From UBA6059 sp964351595 (GTDB taxonomy: Bacteria; Bacteroidota; Bacteroidia; Cytophagales; Cyclobacteriaceae), in assembly GCA_964351595.1 (NCBI GenBank), contig CAYGOT010000007.1:1-64000 (forward strand): a stretch of 64,000 nucleotides of DNA. Reading direction: 5' to 3'. The notes under the pieces were generated by a model. The model had not been told where the DNA came from. It did no database searches and saw only the letters and a program-made list of their open reading frames with translations. The number at the start of each line of letters is the position of its first letter. Position 1 is the first letter of the stretch. This document shows positions 1 through 8,083 of the stretch, piece after piece. Position numbers and translations under genes: made by a program.

Positions 1-62
1 TGCGGCGGTCTTGAAAACCGTTGTACCGCGAGGTACCGGGGGTTCGAATCCCTCCACCTCTG
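1..62 (+). tRNA. tRNA-Ser (anticodon UGA), 5' end cut by window edge
   Basis: The 3' three quarters of a serine tRNA lies at the window start. The anticodon stem-loop has loop CTTGAAA, giving anticodon TGA. A long variable arm follows, as expected of a class II tRNA, then a T loop TTCGAAT (43-49) with stem GGGGG/CCCTC. The 3' acceptor strand is at 55-61 and the discriminator G at 62. CCA is not encoded. The D arm and 5' acceptor strand lie outside the window. A terminator follows directly. Confidence 0.93.
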
Positions 63-73
63 CTTAAATTGCG

Positions 74-104
74 AAAGGCTAGAACATCCGTTCTGGCCTT
101 TTTT
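74..104 (+). terminator. Intrinsic terminator of tRNA-Ser
   Basis: Twelve-base arms (AAAGGCTAGAAC and GTTCTGGCCTTT, one G-T pair) around a four-base loop, followed by a T run. It sits 11 bases after the tRNA. Confidence 0.85.
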
Positions 105-132
105 GATTTAACCCATGTTAGTATTTACTAGA

Positions 133-246
133 TGTCGAATGCGGTGGACTTGGCGTCCCCGACTAGGTGTTCCCATCACAAAAACCGTTGTGCCGCGAGG
201 TACTGGGGCGGTGCGACGTTTCGCTTCGAATCCCTCCACCTCTGCA
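133..246 (+). pseudogene. Decayed second copy of tRNA-Ser(UGA) with two internal insertions
   Basis: This stretch repeats the preceding tRNA gene in order but is interrupted. Bases 140-152 match 1-13 (11 of 13), up to the TTG in the anticodon loop. A 28-base insertion (153-180) follows. Bases 181-208 then match 14-41 with two mismatches and hold the variable arm. About 16 extra bases (209-224) interrupt the T arm, and 225-245 match 43-63 exactly. The D-loop-like GTCGAATGCGG at 134-144 suggests the D arm remains, but no 5' acceptor strand is visible. It cannot fold as a normal tRNA without removal of the insertions. It keeps its own terminator, so it probably arose as a tandem tRNA duplicate that later decayed, or as an attachment-site remnant of an integrated element. 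Confidence 0.75.
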
Positions 247-252
247 AAATGG

Positions 253-286
253 AAAAGGTCAGTACCGAAAAGTACTGACCTTTTTT
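253..286 (+). terminator. Intrinsic terminator after the tRNA-Ser pseudogene
   Basis: Perfect 13-base arms AAAAGGTCAGTAC (253-265) and GTACTGACCTTTT (272-284) with a T run. The sequence differs from the terminator of the first tRNA but has the same position and form. Confidence 0.85.
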
Positions 287-331
287 CGTTTTTTATGATC
301 TAGGATCAGAACCCGGGTTCGAAATTGAAGA

Positions 332-365
332 TTCACGAGGGGAAGTGCGACATGGTTGTGCGTAT
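332..365. repeat. 34-bp direct repeat, left copy (flanks hipBA)
   Basis: Matches 2240-2273 at 33 of 34 positions (difference at 350/2258); begins TTCACGAGGGGAAGTGCG and ends TTGTGCGTAT. The two copies bracket hipBA, which suggests that the toxin-antitoxin module was inserted, or that the repeat is part of an islet boundary. Confidence 0.85.
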
Positions 366-579
366 AAGTTATCACTCCGATGGAGAAGCTCCCCTGCAAG
401 CGAGCTCATTAATAAATTGATCCGCCCGTTGATTTATAAACGTTGGGGCCGCTCCAACTCCTTTTGGTGATAAAGAAATTATACCAAACCCTTGCGTAAG
501 TCACGAATAGAGCGGTTTTATTTCATGACCTTATCAACTTATCCAAGATTTAAAATAATCATAATAATGTTAAACATAA

Positions 580-605
580 TTTACATATTATATTAATATT
601 GTAAA
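580..605. promoter_or_regulatory. AT-rich inverted repeat before hipB, candidate operator
   Basis: TTTACA (580-585) and TGTAAA (600-605) flank an inner ATATTA/TAATAT dyad, 36 bases before the hipB start. HipB proteins are known to bind dyads in their own promoter, so an autoregulatory role is inferred. No Bacteroidetes TAnnTTTG box was found here. Confidence 0.4.
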
Positions 606-640
606 ATATAGCTTACGTTATAAATAAGGTGTAACTAAAT

Positions 641-934
641 ATGCTTCCAAAGACGAGTAAAATTTTAGAAACCGTTGGAGAACAGATCAAACTAGCAAGG
701 TTAAGACGCAAGTTTAGTTCAGAGGTTGTCGCAGAGCGAGCCGGGATAAGTAGGCCTACGCTTTCATCCATTGAAAAAGGTCACTCTACTGTAAGTATTG
801 GAAACTACCTCAATGTACTGAAGGTGCTGGGTCTTGAAAAGGACTTTCTAATGGTCGCAAAAGATGACGAGTTAGGTAGAAAACTACAGGATGCAGGTTT
901 GTCAACAAAAGAACGAGCACCTAAGAAAAATTAG
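641..934 (+). CDS. hipB: HipB-like antitoxin, XRE-family DNA-binding protein
   Basis: A 97-residue protein with a helix-turn-helix of the Cro/C1 type at about residues 15-70: VAERAGISRPTLSSIEKG is a classic XRE recognition-helix sequence. It would neutralise HipA and repress the operon. It is followed after two bases by hipA, the usual antitoxin-first order of type II toxin-antitoxin operons. An AT-rich dyad lies just upstream. The C-terminal tail is short and basic. Identification rests on the fold and on the partner gene. Confidence 0.85.
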   Translation: MLPKTSKILETVGEQIKLARLRRKFSSEVVAERAGISRPTLSSIEKGHSTVSIGNYLNVLKVLGLEKDFLMVAKDDELGRKLQDAGLSTKERAPKKN

Positions 935-936
935 CC

Positions 937-2205
937 GTGGCAAAAAGACATATCTATGTATTTGCAGACTGGAAAGAGGTTGATGGGCCTCTACTCATGG
1001 GTATTCTATCATCAGAGCTACTAAGAGGTAAGGAGATATTTTCATTTGAATACGATAAGACCTGGTTGTCGTCAAAACATGCACAGATATTAGATCCAGA
1101 TCTACAGCTGTACACGGGTCCCCAGTATTTGAATGAAGAAAATAAATCCAACTTCGGTTTGTTCCTTGATTCATCTCCCGATCGTTGGGGACGAGTGCTA
1201 ATGCAGCGGCGCGAAGCAGCTGAAGCAAGACTCAACAACAGAGAAAGAAAAAAGCTGTTTGAGACCGACTATTTACTAGGTGTGCATGACGGCCATCGCA
1301 TGGGTGGTTTAAGATTTAAGCTTGACCTTGAGGGGCCATTTCTAAGTGATGACGAAAGACAAGCCAGTCCACCATGGACTTCCATTCGGGAACTCGAACA
1401 AATAAGCTTGAGACTGGAGGAGGAAGATGCTGTAGATAATCCGGAATACCTACAATGGCTGAACATGTTGGTGAATCCGGGATCATCACTTGGAGGAGCA
1501 AGACCAAAAGCAAGTGTCCTTGATCCTGACGGTCATCTTTGGATTGCTAAGTTTCCAAGCCAGAGGGATAAAGGTGATATAGGAGCCTGGGAAATGGTAA
1601 CCTATGAAATGGCAGTGACTGCCAGGATCAATATGGCAGAGTGTCAGGCTCGTAAATTCTCGAATGATCATCATACCTTTTTGACAAAAAGATTTGACAG
1701 AACCGGTGACGGCAAGCGCATTCACTTTACATCTGCCATGACACAGCTTGGGTATACAGATGGTGCGGATGCTGTAGCTGGTGTGAGCTATCTGGATTTG
1801 GTTGAGTTCATCACCAGGCATGGAGCTAGTGTAGCAGATGACCTGGAAGAGCTTTGGCGAAGGATCGTTTTTAGCATCTGCGTTTCTAATACCGATGATC
1901 ACCTGAGAAACCATGGTTTCATATTGACCAACTCAGGTTGGGTATTATCGCCAGCTTTTGATATCAATCCGGTTGAAACCGGAACTGGCTTGAAATTGAA
2001 CATCTCAGAAGATGACAATGCGCTTGAACTGGACCTTGCCATGGAGGTACACGAATATTTCCGGCTGAATGAAGCTAGTGCCAGGGCAATTATTGAGGAG
2101 GTGAAGAATGCCGTCAGGCAATGGCCTGTACTGGCGAATAAGTACAGGATACCAAGAGCTGAACAGGAACTGAAAGCGCCTGCTTTTGATAAAGGGATGA
2201 GGTGA
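937..2205 (+). CDS. hipA: HipA-like serine/threonine kinase toxin
   Basis: A 422-residue protein with GTG start, close to the usual HipA length of about 440. HipA kinases phosphorylate protein targets (GltX in E. coli) and cause growth arrest. Visible landmarks are the N-terminal HipA domain (about 1-150), a glycine-rich segment GSSLGGARPK (182-191) where the autophosphorylated serine loop lies in relatives, the ATP-binding lysine in IAKF (K205), TKRFDR (250-255), the catalytic NTDDHLRN (318-325; D320) and the metal-binding D342 in SPAFDINP. All key residues are present and the frame is open, so the toxin looks functional. It lies between two copies of a 34-bp repeat. Confidence 0.9.
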   Translation: MAKRHIYVFADWKEVDGPLLMGILSSELLRGKEIFSFEYDKTWLSSKHAQILDPDLQLYTGPQYLNEENKSNFGLFLDSSPDRWGRVLMQRREAAEARLNNRERKKLFETDYLLGVHDGHRMGGLRFKLDLEGPFLSDDERQASPPWTSIRELEQISLRLEEEDAVDNPEYLQWLNMLVNPGSSLGGARPKASVLDPDGHLWIAKFPSQRDKGDIGAWEMVTYEMAVTARINMAECQARKFSNDHHTFLTKRFDRTGDGKRIHFTSAMTQLGYTDGADAVAGVSYLDLVEFITRHGASVADDLEELWRRIVFSICVSNTDDHLRNHGFILTNSGWVLSPAFDINPVETGTGLKLNISEDDNALELDLAMEVHEYFRLNEASARAIIEEVKNAVRQWPVLANKYRIPRAEQELKAPAFDKGMR

Positions 2206-2239
2206 TTCGAGCGAGGGTTTGAAACGGAGAGAAATGAGG

Positions 2240-2273
2240 TTCACGAGGGGAAGTGCGGCATGGTTGTGCGTAT
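2240..2273. repeat. 34-bp direct repeat, right copy (flanks hipBA)
   Basis: Second copy of the element at 332-365, 35 bases after the hipA stop. The sequence just before it (GGGTTTGAAACGGAGAGAAATGAGG) also loosely resembles the region before the left copy, so the repeat may once have been longer. Confidence 0.85.
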
Positions 2274-2281
2274 GGGTAGGT

Positions 2282-2298
2282 AATCCCTCTGCGTTAAA
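2282..2298. repeat. tRNA-Ser 3'-end-like remnant
   Basis: AATCCCTCTGCGTTAAA resembles the tRNA-Ser end plus downstream bases (48-67) with a short internal deletion. Slightly downstream, TATTTACTAGA (2302-2312) also occurs at 122-132 beside the decayed tRNA copy. It may be a degraded right-hand attachment site of the hipBA islet. Short matches, so this is tentative. Confidence 0.4.
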
Positions 2299-2353
2299 CC
2301 CTATTTACTAGAAATAAGTGGGGGCTTTCTTTTTTAGGTACCATCACTGCTAA

Positions 2354-3114
2354 TCATCCGTCATTTATTAAGCTATTAACATGATTCTGAAGTTCTGGGC
2401 GCTTTCCTCTTCTACCGGCATACCTCATCATCTTTGCCTGATCTACAATGTATTTATCAAAAGCAGTTTGAAATATTACTTCCATCTCATGGCCTTGCTG
2501 TGCTGAGAAGATTATCGAATTGCAGAAAACATCCACTAGCATCTTCTCAAGAGTGACTGATACTACCTTATCTATTTTTTGGGTTGGTGCTTCCGTGACA
2601 AGATTTGTGATTATAATGTTGTCCTTGCTCTGTGCATACCTCGCCAGTAATGATTCAGATGGATCCATAAATACATTATTGGCCTTTGTTTGAAGGAAAT
2701 AGAATACGGATTCCATTGCATCTTTTTCTACTTCAATGAGTGTATAAAATATCCCCGGCTGATGAATCATGAATTCATTTAACCATTTCGAGTTCCAGAT
2801 GCAGATATCAAGAAATGGAAATTCCCTTTTGATGCTATTAAATATTCTGATTTCTGATTCAGAAAGGAGCGGTTTATATACTTCTCCTGCATGTAAAGAA
2901 TACATCCCTCTTCCTATTCGCTGGAGTATGCCTCTTTTTTTAACTCATAGATTCTCCAGTCTATGGTTGCCCGCTTGACTGATTTTTCGAATTTTTGATA
3001 AAACTCCTTGATATCGGCAATATAGAATCGGTCTCGGTGGCCAAAGTGCTTCTTGAGCTTTTCTATATGTAATACTGTATTTGCGATGGTACTCTTTTTG
3101 TTAAGATAACCAAA
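2354..3114 (-). pseudogene. DUF6577 family (AbiEi-like antitoxin) gene, frameshifted
   Basis: The 183-residue open frame 2354-2905 matches the C-terminal part of DUF6577, which I recall as a Bacteroidota family resembling type IV AbiEi antitoxins; recognisable segments are FPFLDICIWNSKWLNEFMIH, YTLIEVEKDAMESVFYFL and PTQKIDKVVSVTLEKMLVD. Upstream in another frame (about 3100-2935) lies the N-terminal winged-helix part, with HIEKLKKHFGHRDRFYIADI then RATIDWRIYEL. The two join if one base is added to the A7 run (T7 on the plus strand, 2935-2941), giving LKKRGILQRIGRGMYSL. No ATG opens the N-terminal frame after its upstream stop (3115-3117). It is therefore broken, unless the A run is a sequencing error or a slippage site. 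No AbiEii-type toxin gene is adjacent. Confidence 0.75.
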
Positions 3115-3116
3115 CT

Positions 3117-3153
3117 AAGATACGGCAGCAAATGTAGATTGTTGCCGTATCTT
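3117..3153. promoter_or_regulatory. Palindromic operator 1 upstream of the DUF6577 gene
   Basis: Perfect 11-base arms AAGATACGGCA (3117-3127) and TGCCGTATCTT (3143-3153) immediately upstream of the broken antitoxin frame. AbiEi antitoxins are known to repress their operon by binding paired inverted repeats, which this pair of dyads resembles. Confidence 0.6.
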
Positions 3154-3171
3154 TGAAATCGAAGAAAAGGC

Positions 3172-3191
3172 GGCAAATCGAGTTTATTGCC
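3172..3191. promoter_or_regulatory. Palindromic operator 2 upstream of the DUF6577 gene
   Basis: GGCAAAT ... ATTGCC dyad sharing the GGCA(A)/TTGCC core with the dyad at 3117-3153, about 50 bases further upstream. Two similar sites in tandem fit cooperative autorepression by an AbiEi-like protein. Confidence 0.5.
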
Positions 3192-3532
3192 AAATCATAG
3201 TACTGTGTGGTCATGATCTTTAATCTGGAGTATCCATTTGATAAGGTATGAAGTTCATTATTTGCTCGTCAATGGCCAGATGTACAATTTCCCCGTTCAT
3301 TCTGTTCACAAATACCAAACGTTCATGTTACGTGAACAAATGAAAAATATGAACAAATATCTACCCCATCTCTATCAAAGCCGTACCAAGTCCGTACCAA
3401 CTCTTACCGCACAGTTGCCTGATGTGGTAATGTCCAATTGACTTCAACCATTCAACCCAATCATCCTACCAAATCCCGCTTTTGACCTTATCTTTAGCCT
3501 ATCTGAATTTGATCAACAATAATCTAAGACCT
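3192..3532. other. Intergenic stretch before the DUF885 gene
   Basis: No convincing gene is seen. An open frame at 3238-3441 (67 codons) has no recognisable features. The stretch contains a GTTCA/TGAAC dyad near 3329-3345 and may hold remnants of the lost partner of the DUF6577 gene. Confidence 0.5.
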
Positions 3533-5176
3533 ATGATACATCATCTAAAATCACTACTACTGGGAGCATTGATGTTGCTGGTAAGCAGCCAGCTCGCCAT
3601 CGCACAGTCTGACTACTCCGAACTTGTCTCGCTATTCAACGAATGGCGGGCATTTGAGAAACCGCCACTCAGAGAAGGTGCCCCGGACTACACGGCCGAA
3701 ACTTTCAACAAGCGCTGGCCGGAGTTCAAAAAACTACAAGCAAAGCTCAACGCACTGGATACCGCTGGATGGCCCGTCGACAAGCAGGTCGACTGGTATG
3801 TGGTCTGGGCTGAGATGAACGGTTACGACTTCAACCACAACATCCTGAAGCCCTGGGTACGTGACCCTGCTTATTACAAATCCATGTGGATGAGTCGCAG
3901 TGATGTGCCCGCACACGAGGGCCCTACCCATCACATGACTACCGAGATATGGACGTATGAGTTCCCGCTGAGCAAGGAAGAGCGCGAGCGTCTACTCGGC
4001 GATCTGGCGGTGATCCCACCCCTCAACGAACAAGCTAAACTCAACCTCAAAGATGGCAATGCCAAAGAGCTATTCACAGCAGGCATCCGGGACATTCGCA
4101 CTCAGAGCAAAGACTTGAAGACGATACTTGACAAGCCGGGAATCGATAAGGATAAAAAGATCAAGGCAGCTGTAGATGCTGCCGTCGCGTCTACCGACAA
4201 TCTAGTGGTATGGCTGGAGGCTGAAACAAAGAATAAGACAGGCCCATCCGGCATTGGCAAAGACAACTACACCTGGTATTTGCAGAATGTCCACCTGGTG
4301 CCTCTGACATGGGAAGATGAGGTGATGATCCTCAAGCGTGAGTTAGCAAGAGCATGGTCGTCACTCAAGCTTGAAGAGCATCGCAATCGCAACCTACCTG
4401 AGCTAAAAGATGCCAGTTCTCCCGAGGAATATGATGCCATGGCGGAGAAGGCGGCTGTAAGCCTTATGAGCTTTCTTGAGGATCAGGATATTGTGACCGT
4501 AAAAGATTACTGGGATCCTGCCCTAAGGGAGCATCTGGGAAGTTACGTACCGAAGGAAAGACGCAACTTCTTTCTCATCGGTGAGCATTATGACCCTCGT
4601 CCTTTGTACTCACATTTCTATCATTGGTTTGAGCTAGCGCGAATGGACAATGAGCCCCACAGTAGCCCTATCCGCAAAGGTCCGGTACTTTATAATATTT
4701 ATGACTCCAGAAATGAAGGAACAGCCACAGCGGTGGAGGAAATCTTCATGCATGCAGGACTCTATGAAGACAGCCCCAGAGCCAGAGAGATCGTCTATAT
4801 CATGGTCGCTCAGCGTGCTGCGAGAGGATTAGGCTCTCTTTACGCACATGCGAATGAGATGACCATGGAAGAGGCCGGTGGCATTCACTCTGAGTGGACG
4901 CCACGCGGCTGGATGAAGACTGAAAAGGAACTACTTCTTTTTGAGCAGCATCTCTACATGCGCCAGCCAGGATACGGTAGCAGCTATATTACTGGTAAGT
5001 ATTTACTCGAAAGTGCCATGGCCGAATATGCCCAGGTTAAAGAAAACAAGGGCGAGGAATTCAAACTGAAGAGCTTCTTTGATGATCTCAATTCCATTGG
5101 TTGCATTCCCATTTCGCTAGGACACTGGCAGATGACAGGGGTCGACGATCACGTGCGCATGTTTGACGGCAAGTAG
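3533..5176 (+). CDS. Secreted DUF885-family protein
   Basis: The ATG at 3533 gives a clear signal peptide (MIHHLKSLLLGALMLLVSSQ ending LAIAQ) and a 547-residue protein; a longer frame with an upstream start adds only a non-signal extension. The C-terminal half shows DUF885 landmarks in order: YDSRNEGTATAVEEIFMHAG, a helical segment with RAARGLGSLYAH, GGIHSEWTPRGWM, QPGYGSSYITGK, and a final IPISLG segment. DUF885 proteins are predicted peptidase-like helical proteins, mostly uncharacterised. This one is a divergent member, and its substrate cannot be stated. Export to the periplasm or cell surface is predicted. The dehydrogenase gene begins 31 bases downstream, so the two may be co-transcribed. 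Confidence 0.7.
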   Translation: MIHHLKSLLLGALMLLVSSQLAIAQSDYSELVSLFNEWRAFEKPPLREGAPDYTAETFNKRWPEFKKLQAKLNALDTAGWPVDKQVDWYVVWAEMNGYDFNHNILKPWVRDPAYYKSMWMSRSDVPAHEGPTHHMTTEIWTYEFPLSKEERERLLGDLAVIPPLNEQAKLNLKDGNAKELFTAGIRDIRTQSKDLKTILDKPGIDKDKKIKAAVDAAVASTDNLVVWLEAETKNKTGPSGIGKDNYTWYLQNVHLVPLTWEDEVMILKRELARAWSSLKLEEHRNRNLPELKDASSPEEYDAMAEKAAVSLMSFLEDQDIVTVKDYWDPALREHLGSYVPKERRNFFLIGEHYDPRPLYSHFYHWFELARMDNEPHSSPIRKGPVLYNIYDSRNEGTATAVEEIFMHAGLYEDSPRAREIVYIMVAQRAARGLGSLYAHANEMTMEEAGGIHSEWTPRGWMKTEKELLLFEQHLYMRQPGYGSSYITGKYLLESAMAEYAQVKENKGEEFKLKSFFDDLNSIGCIPISLGHWQMTGVDDHVRMFDGK

Positions 5177-5207
5177 GTTAGAACATTTCGGTAGGCAAAG
5201 GATACAA

Positions 5208-6125
5208 ATGATCTCAATAGGCATCATAGGTCTTGGATGGGTAGGCTCGAGTGTGGCCATATCCGTCCTGCATCGTGGCATTTGTCAGGAGCTGCTGCTC
5301 AATGATGCCCGACCAGGTCTGGCCCAGGGAGAGGCCATGGACTTCAACCATGGCTCCTCCTTTTTTCCTTCCACTAACGTGAAAGCGGTCGATATCCCTG
5401 AGATGATGCACTGCAATGCCATAGTCATCACAGCAGGCAGGGGAGGAAGTCCTACCGAGTCGAGACTCGATCTGCTTAATGACAATATCAAGATCGCCCG
5501 GGACATCTCAAATCAGCTGGCCGGCTACAAGGGAATGTTGGTCATAGTCGCCAACCCGGTGGATATCCTCACCTACTTCTATCAAAAGTTCACCGGGCTT
5601 CCATCGGGTCGGGTGATAGGCACAGGTACTTTTCTGGATACCGCCCGACTGAGGGAAATGGTCGGCCGCAGACTTAATGTCGACCCTCGCAGCGTCCATG
5701 CCAAGGTGATCGGTGAGCACGGCGACTCTGAAGTAGTACTCTGGTCAGAGGCCAATATCGGTGGCATTTCACTCAGAGAATGGAAGGGCTGGAAACAAAG
5801 CTATGAGTCCGAAATTGCTGAAAAGGTGAAGCGGGCTGCTTACGATATCATCAAGAAAAAGGGCGCGACGAACCATGCGATTGGACTGGTCACTGCCACG
5901 CTGCTAAAGTGGATACTCCGGGGTGAGCGAAGAGTGATTACACTTTCTACGGCACTCAATGGCCCATTCGGGTTGTCCGATCTGGCCATCTCCCTGCCCT
6001 CGTTGGTAAGCGAAAATGGTGTGGAAGAAGTCCTCGAAGTGACAATGGACGAAAGTGAAAAAACAGCTTTCCTTCATTCTGCTGATGTGATCAGGCAAGC
6101 GATTGCCGGTACCGATTACGCTTGA
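5208..6125 (+). CDS. L-lactate/malate dehydrogenase-like NAD-dependent enzyme
   Basis: A 305-residue LDH/MDH-superfamily protein starting at ATG 5208, just before the Rossmann motif IGIIGLGWVGSS; starting upstream would add an unconserved tail. Landmarks are NPVDIL (Asn-140 region, dogfish numbering), GTFLDTARLR (Asp-168 and Arg-171) and the catalytic histidine in GEHGDSE (His-195). At position 102, which sets substrate choice (Gln in lactate, Arg in malate enzymes), the loop AGRGGSPTESR places a glycine. The reaction is therefore reduction or oxidation of some 2-oxo/2-hydroxy acid, substrate unknown. Arg-109 is kept. The GEHGDSE motif is more LDH-like. Confidence 0.75.
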   Translation: MISIGIIGLGWVGSSVAISVLHRGICQELLLNDARPGLAQGEAMDFNHGSSFFPSTNVKAVDIPEMMHCNAIVITAGRGGSPTESRLDLLNDNIKIARDISNQLAGYKGMLVIVANPVDILTYFYQKFTGLPSGRVIGTGTFLDTARLREMVGRRLNVDPRSVHAKVIGEHGDSEVVLWSEANIGGISLREWKGWKQSYESEIAEKVKRAAYDIIKKKGATNHAIGLVTATLLKWILRGERRVITLSTALNGPFGLSDLAISLPSLVSENGVEEVLEVTMDESEKTAFLHSADVIRQAIAGTDYA

Positions 6126-6203
6126 TTCGCATGGATAAAAAGCTCTATCCGCTGGCCAGATAGTCCAGTTCGACTTCTAGTGGTCTGTTCGCCGCGGGTA
6201 AGA

Positions 6204-6238
6204 AAGACTTACGAAGTTTTGAAAACTTCGTAAGTCTT
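6204..6238. repeat. REP-like perfect palindrome, copy 1
   Basis: Seventeen-base arms (AAGACTTACGAAGTTTT and its complement) around a single G. Located between the dehydrogenase and the ABC exporter, where it could also act as a terminator or mRNA stabiliser. The same element occurs at 61262-61294. No REP-associated transposase is in the window. Confidence 0.85.
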
Positions 6239-6346
6239 CATTGAGACCGAGTATAAAACTATCCACTATCAGTTTTCTTCTTTCAGCTATTTGTCTGTCG
6301 TTCTGTCAGTAAAATATACTGGCGCGGTATTCGTCAACAAGGGGTT

Positions 6347-8083
6347 ATGACGAGAGAAAAAGTATCCTTTGCCTGGGCTTTCAGAGAATTCATCTGGCCG
6401 AGAAAGAAAATAGTCCTCATTGGCCTGATCCTAATCATCCTTAGAAGCTTGTCGGGGCTCGTGCTGCCATATGAAAGTAAGCGACTGATCGATGAAGTGA
6501 TCCCCTCCAGTGATATGGACGCACTGCTGATGCTACTTGGCATAGTGTGTGGCTCGATACTTATCCAGGCCATAACCTCCTTTTCTCTCACCAGACTCCT
6601 CAGCGTGGAAGCGCAGCACCTGATCTCCATACTACGTGCTCAGGTGCAAAAGAAATTACTCAAGCTGCCCATAGGTTTTTTTGATAATCAAAAGTCCGGT
6701 GCTTTGGTGTCCAGGGTCATGACTGATGTAGAAGGTGTCCGCAATCTGGTGGGTACCGGTCTAGTCCAGCTCATTGGCGGTAGCCTCACCTCCATCCTGT
6801 CACTCGTCATACTGATCAAGATCAATGCGACCATGACGGTATTTGTACTGGTGCCAGTGATCATTTTTGCGCTGGTCGCATTAAAGGCATTCGGGTATAT
6901 CCGACCGATCTTCCGCAAGCGTGGCGAGATCAATGCTGAGGTGACTGGTCGCCTAACGGAAACCCTGAACGGTGTACGTGTCATCAAGGGCTTCAACGCC
7001 GAGAAGCAGGAGAATGCCACTTTCGAAAAAGGTGTGGAGCGGCTCTACCTCAATGTGAAGGACAGTCTTACGGCCACAGCGCTCGTCACCAGCTCGGCGA
7101 CTTTCCTGCTTGGACTCGCGTCAGCCGGTATTATGGGTATCGGAGGCTATTTCATCATGGACAATACCATGACCTACGGAGACTTTGTCTCTTTCACCTT
7201 ATTCCTTGGATTCCTGATCGCCCCTATCGTGCAAATGAGCAATATCGGTAGTCAGCTGACTGAAGCCATGGCAGGTCTTGATCGCACGCAGGAGCTAATG
7301 AATATGACAGAGGAAGACGATCCCACAGCTCGCTCGGTCAAGCTTGGCAATGTCAAGGGCGACATCATTTTCGATAATGTATCATTCAGCTATGAAGAAA
7401 GCAAAGAGGTGCTACATGGCATCTCGTTTGATGCACCTGCCGGCAGTGTCACTGCACTTGTTGGATCGAGCGGCTCTGGCAAGACCACTATTGCTGGCTT
7501 GGCTGCCACCTTCCTCAATCCAAAAAGTGGCAGCATCGCCATCGATGGGCAGGATGTGTCCAAGATCAACCTGGCCAGCTTCCGTTCTCACTTGGCAGTC
7601 GTGCTTCAGGACGACTTTTTATTTGAGGGTACCATTCGTGAGAATATTGCTTTTGCCCGACAAAATGCTTCTGAGGAGCAAATTGTCGATGCGGTAAAGG
7701 GTGCGTACGTCAATGAATTTTCCGATAGGTTTGACGAAGGCCTGGATACGGTCATTGGAGAAAGAGGTGTCAAGCTATCAGGCGGTCAGCGCCAGCGAAT
7801 CTCCATCGCCAGAGCATTATTGGCCAATCCGAAAATCCTGATTCTGGATGAGGCCACATCCAACCTGGATACGGAGAGTGAGACCTTCATCCAGAAAAGT
7901 TTGCAAAGCCTAATGGAGAACCGCACCACTTTTGTGATCGCCCACAGGCTCAGCACCATCCGAAAAGCTGACCAGATATTGGTGATAGAAGATGGCAGAA
8001 TTGCCGAAAGGGGTACTCATGATGAGTTAATAGCTAAAGAAGGCCGATACTATCAGCTCTACACTTACCAGAGTAGGATTTGA
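6347..8083 (+). CDS. ABC exporter (fused transmembrane and ATPase domains)
   Basis: A 578-residue half-transporter of the MsbA/LmrA type. The first ~310 residues hold six predicted membrane segments. The nucleotide-binding domain follows, with Walker A GSSGSGKT (373-380), signature LSGGQ (477-481), Walker B ILILDEAT (D501, catalytic E502) and switch histidine in IAHRLS. It would work as a homodimer in the inner membrane, exporting lipids, drugs or other hydrophobic compounds; the substrate cannot be inferred. It stands alone with no adaptor or TolC gene beside it. Confidence 0.88.
   Translation: MTREKVSFAWAFREFIWPRKKIVLIGLILIILRSLSGLVLPYESKRLIDEVIPSSDMDALLMLLGIVCGSILIQAITSFSLTRLLSVEAQHLISILRAQVQKKLLKLPIGFFDNQKSGALVSRVMTDVEGVRNLVGTGLVQLIGGSLTSILSLVILIKINATMTVFVLVPVIIFALVALKAFGYIRPIFRKRGEINAEVTGRLTETLNGVRVIKGFNAEKQENATFEKGVERLYLNVKDSLTATALVTSSATFLLGLASAGIMGIGGYFIMDNTMTYGDFVSFTLFLGFLIAPIVQMSNIGSQLTEAMAGLDRTQELMNMTEEDDPTARSVKLGNVKGDIIFDNVSFSYEESKEVLHGISFDAPAGSVTALVGSSGSGKTTIAGLAATFLNPKSGSIAIDGQDVSKINLASFRSHLAVVLQDDFLFEGTIRENIAFARQNASEEQIVDAVKGAYVNEFSDRFDEGLDTVIGERGVKLSGGQRQRISIARALLANPKILILDEATSNLDTESETFIQKSLQSLMENRTTFVIAHRLSTIRKADQILVIEDGRIAERGTHDELIAKEGRYYQLYTYQSRI

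Larger units (their letters stand above)
287..640. other. Intergenic stretch between tRNA islet and hipB
   Basis: No gene is seen here. It holds one copy of a 34-bp direct repeat (332-365). Just before that lies a T-arm-like GGGTTCGAAAT at 315-325, which may be another tRNA-derived scrap. The last 100 bases are AT-rich and form the hipBA promoter region. Confidence 0.6.

Noticed and set aside
115..303. 62-codon open frame over the tRNA-Ser pseudogene
   Set aside because: It runs through tRNA-derived sequence and a terminator; no protein feature is visible.
3238..3441. 67-codon open frame upstream of the DUF885 gene
   Set aside because: No recognisable domain, low complexity of composition and a location in a decayed region; it could be a remnant but cannot be supported.
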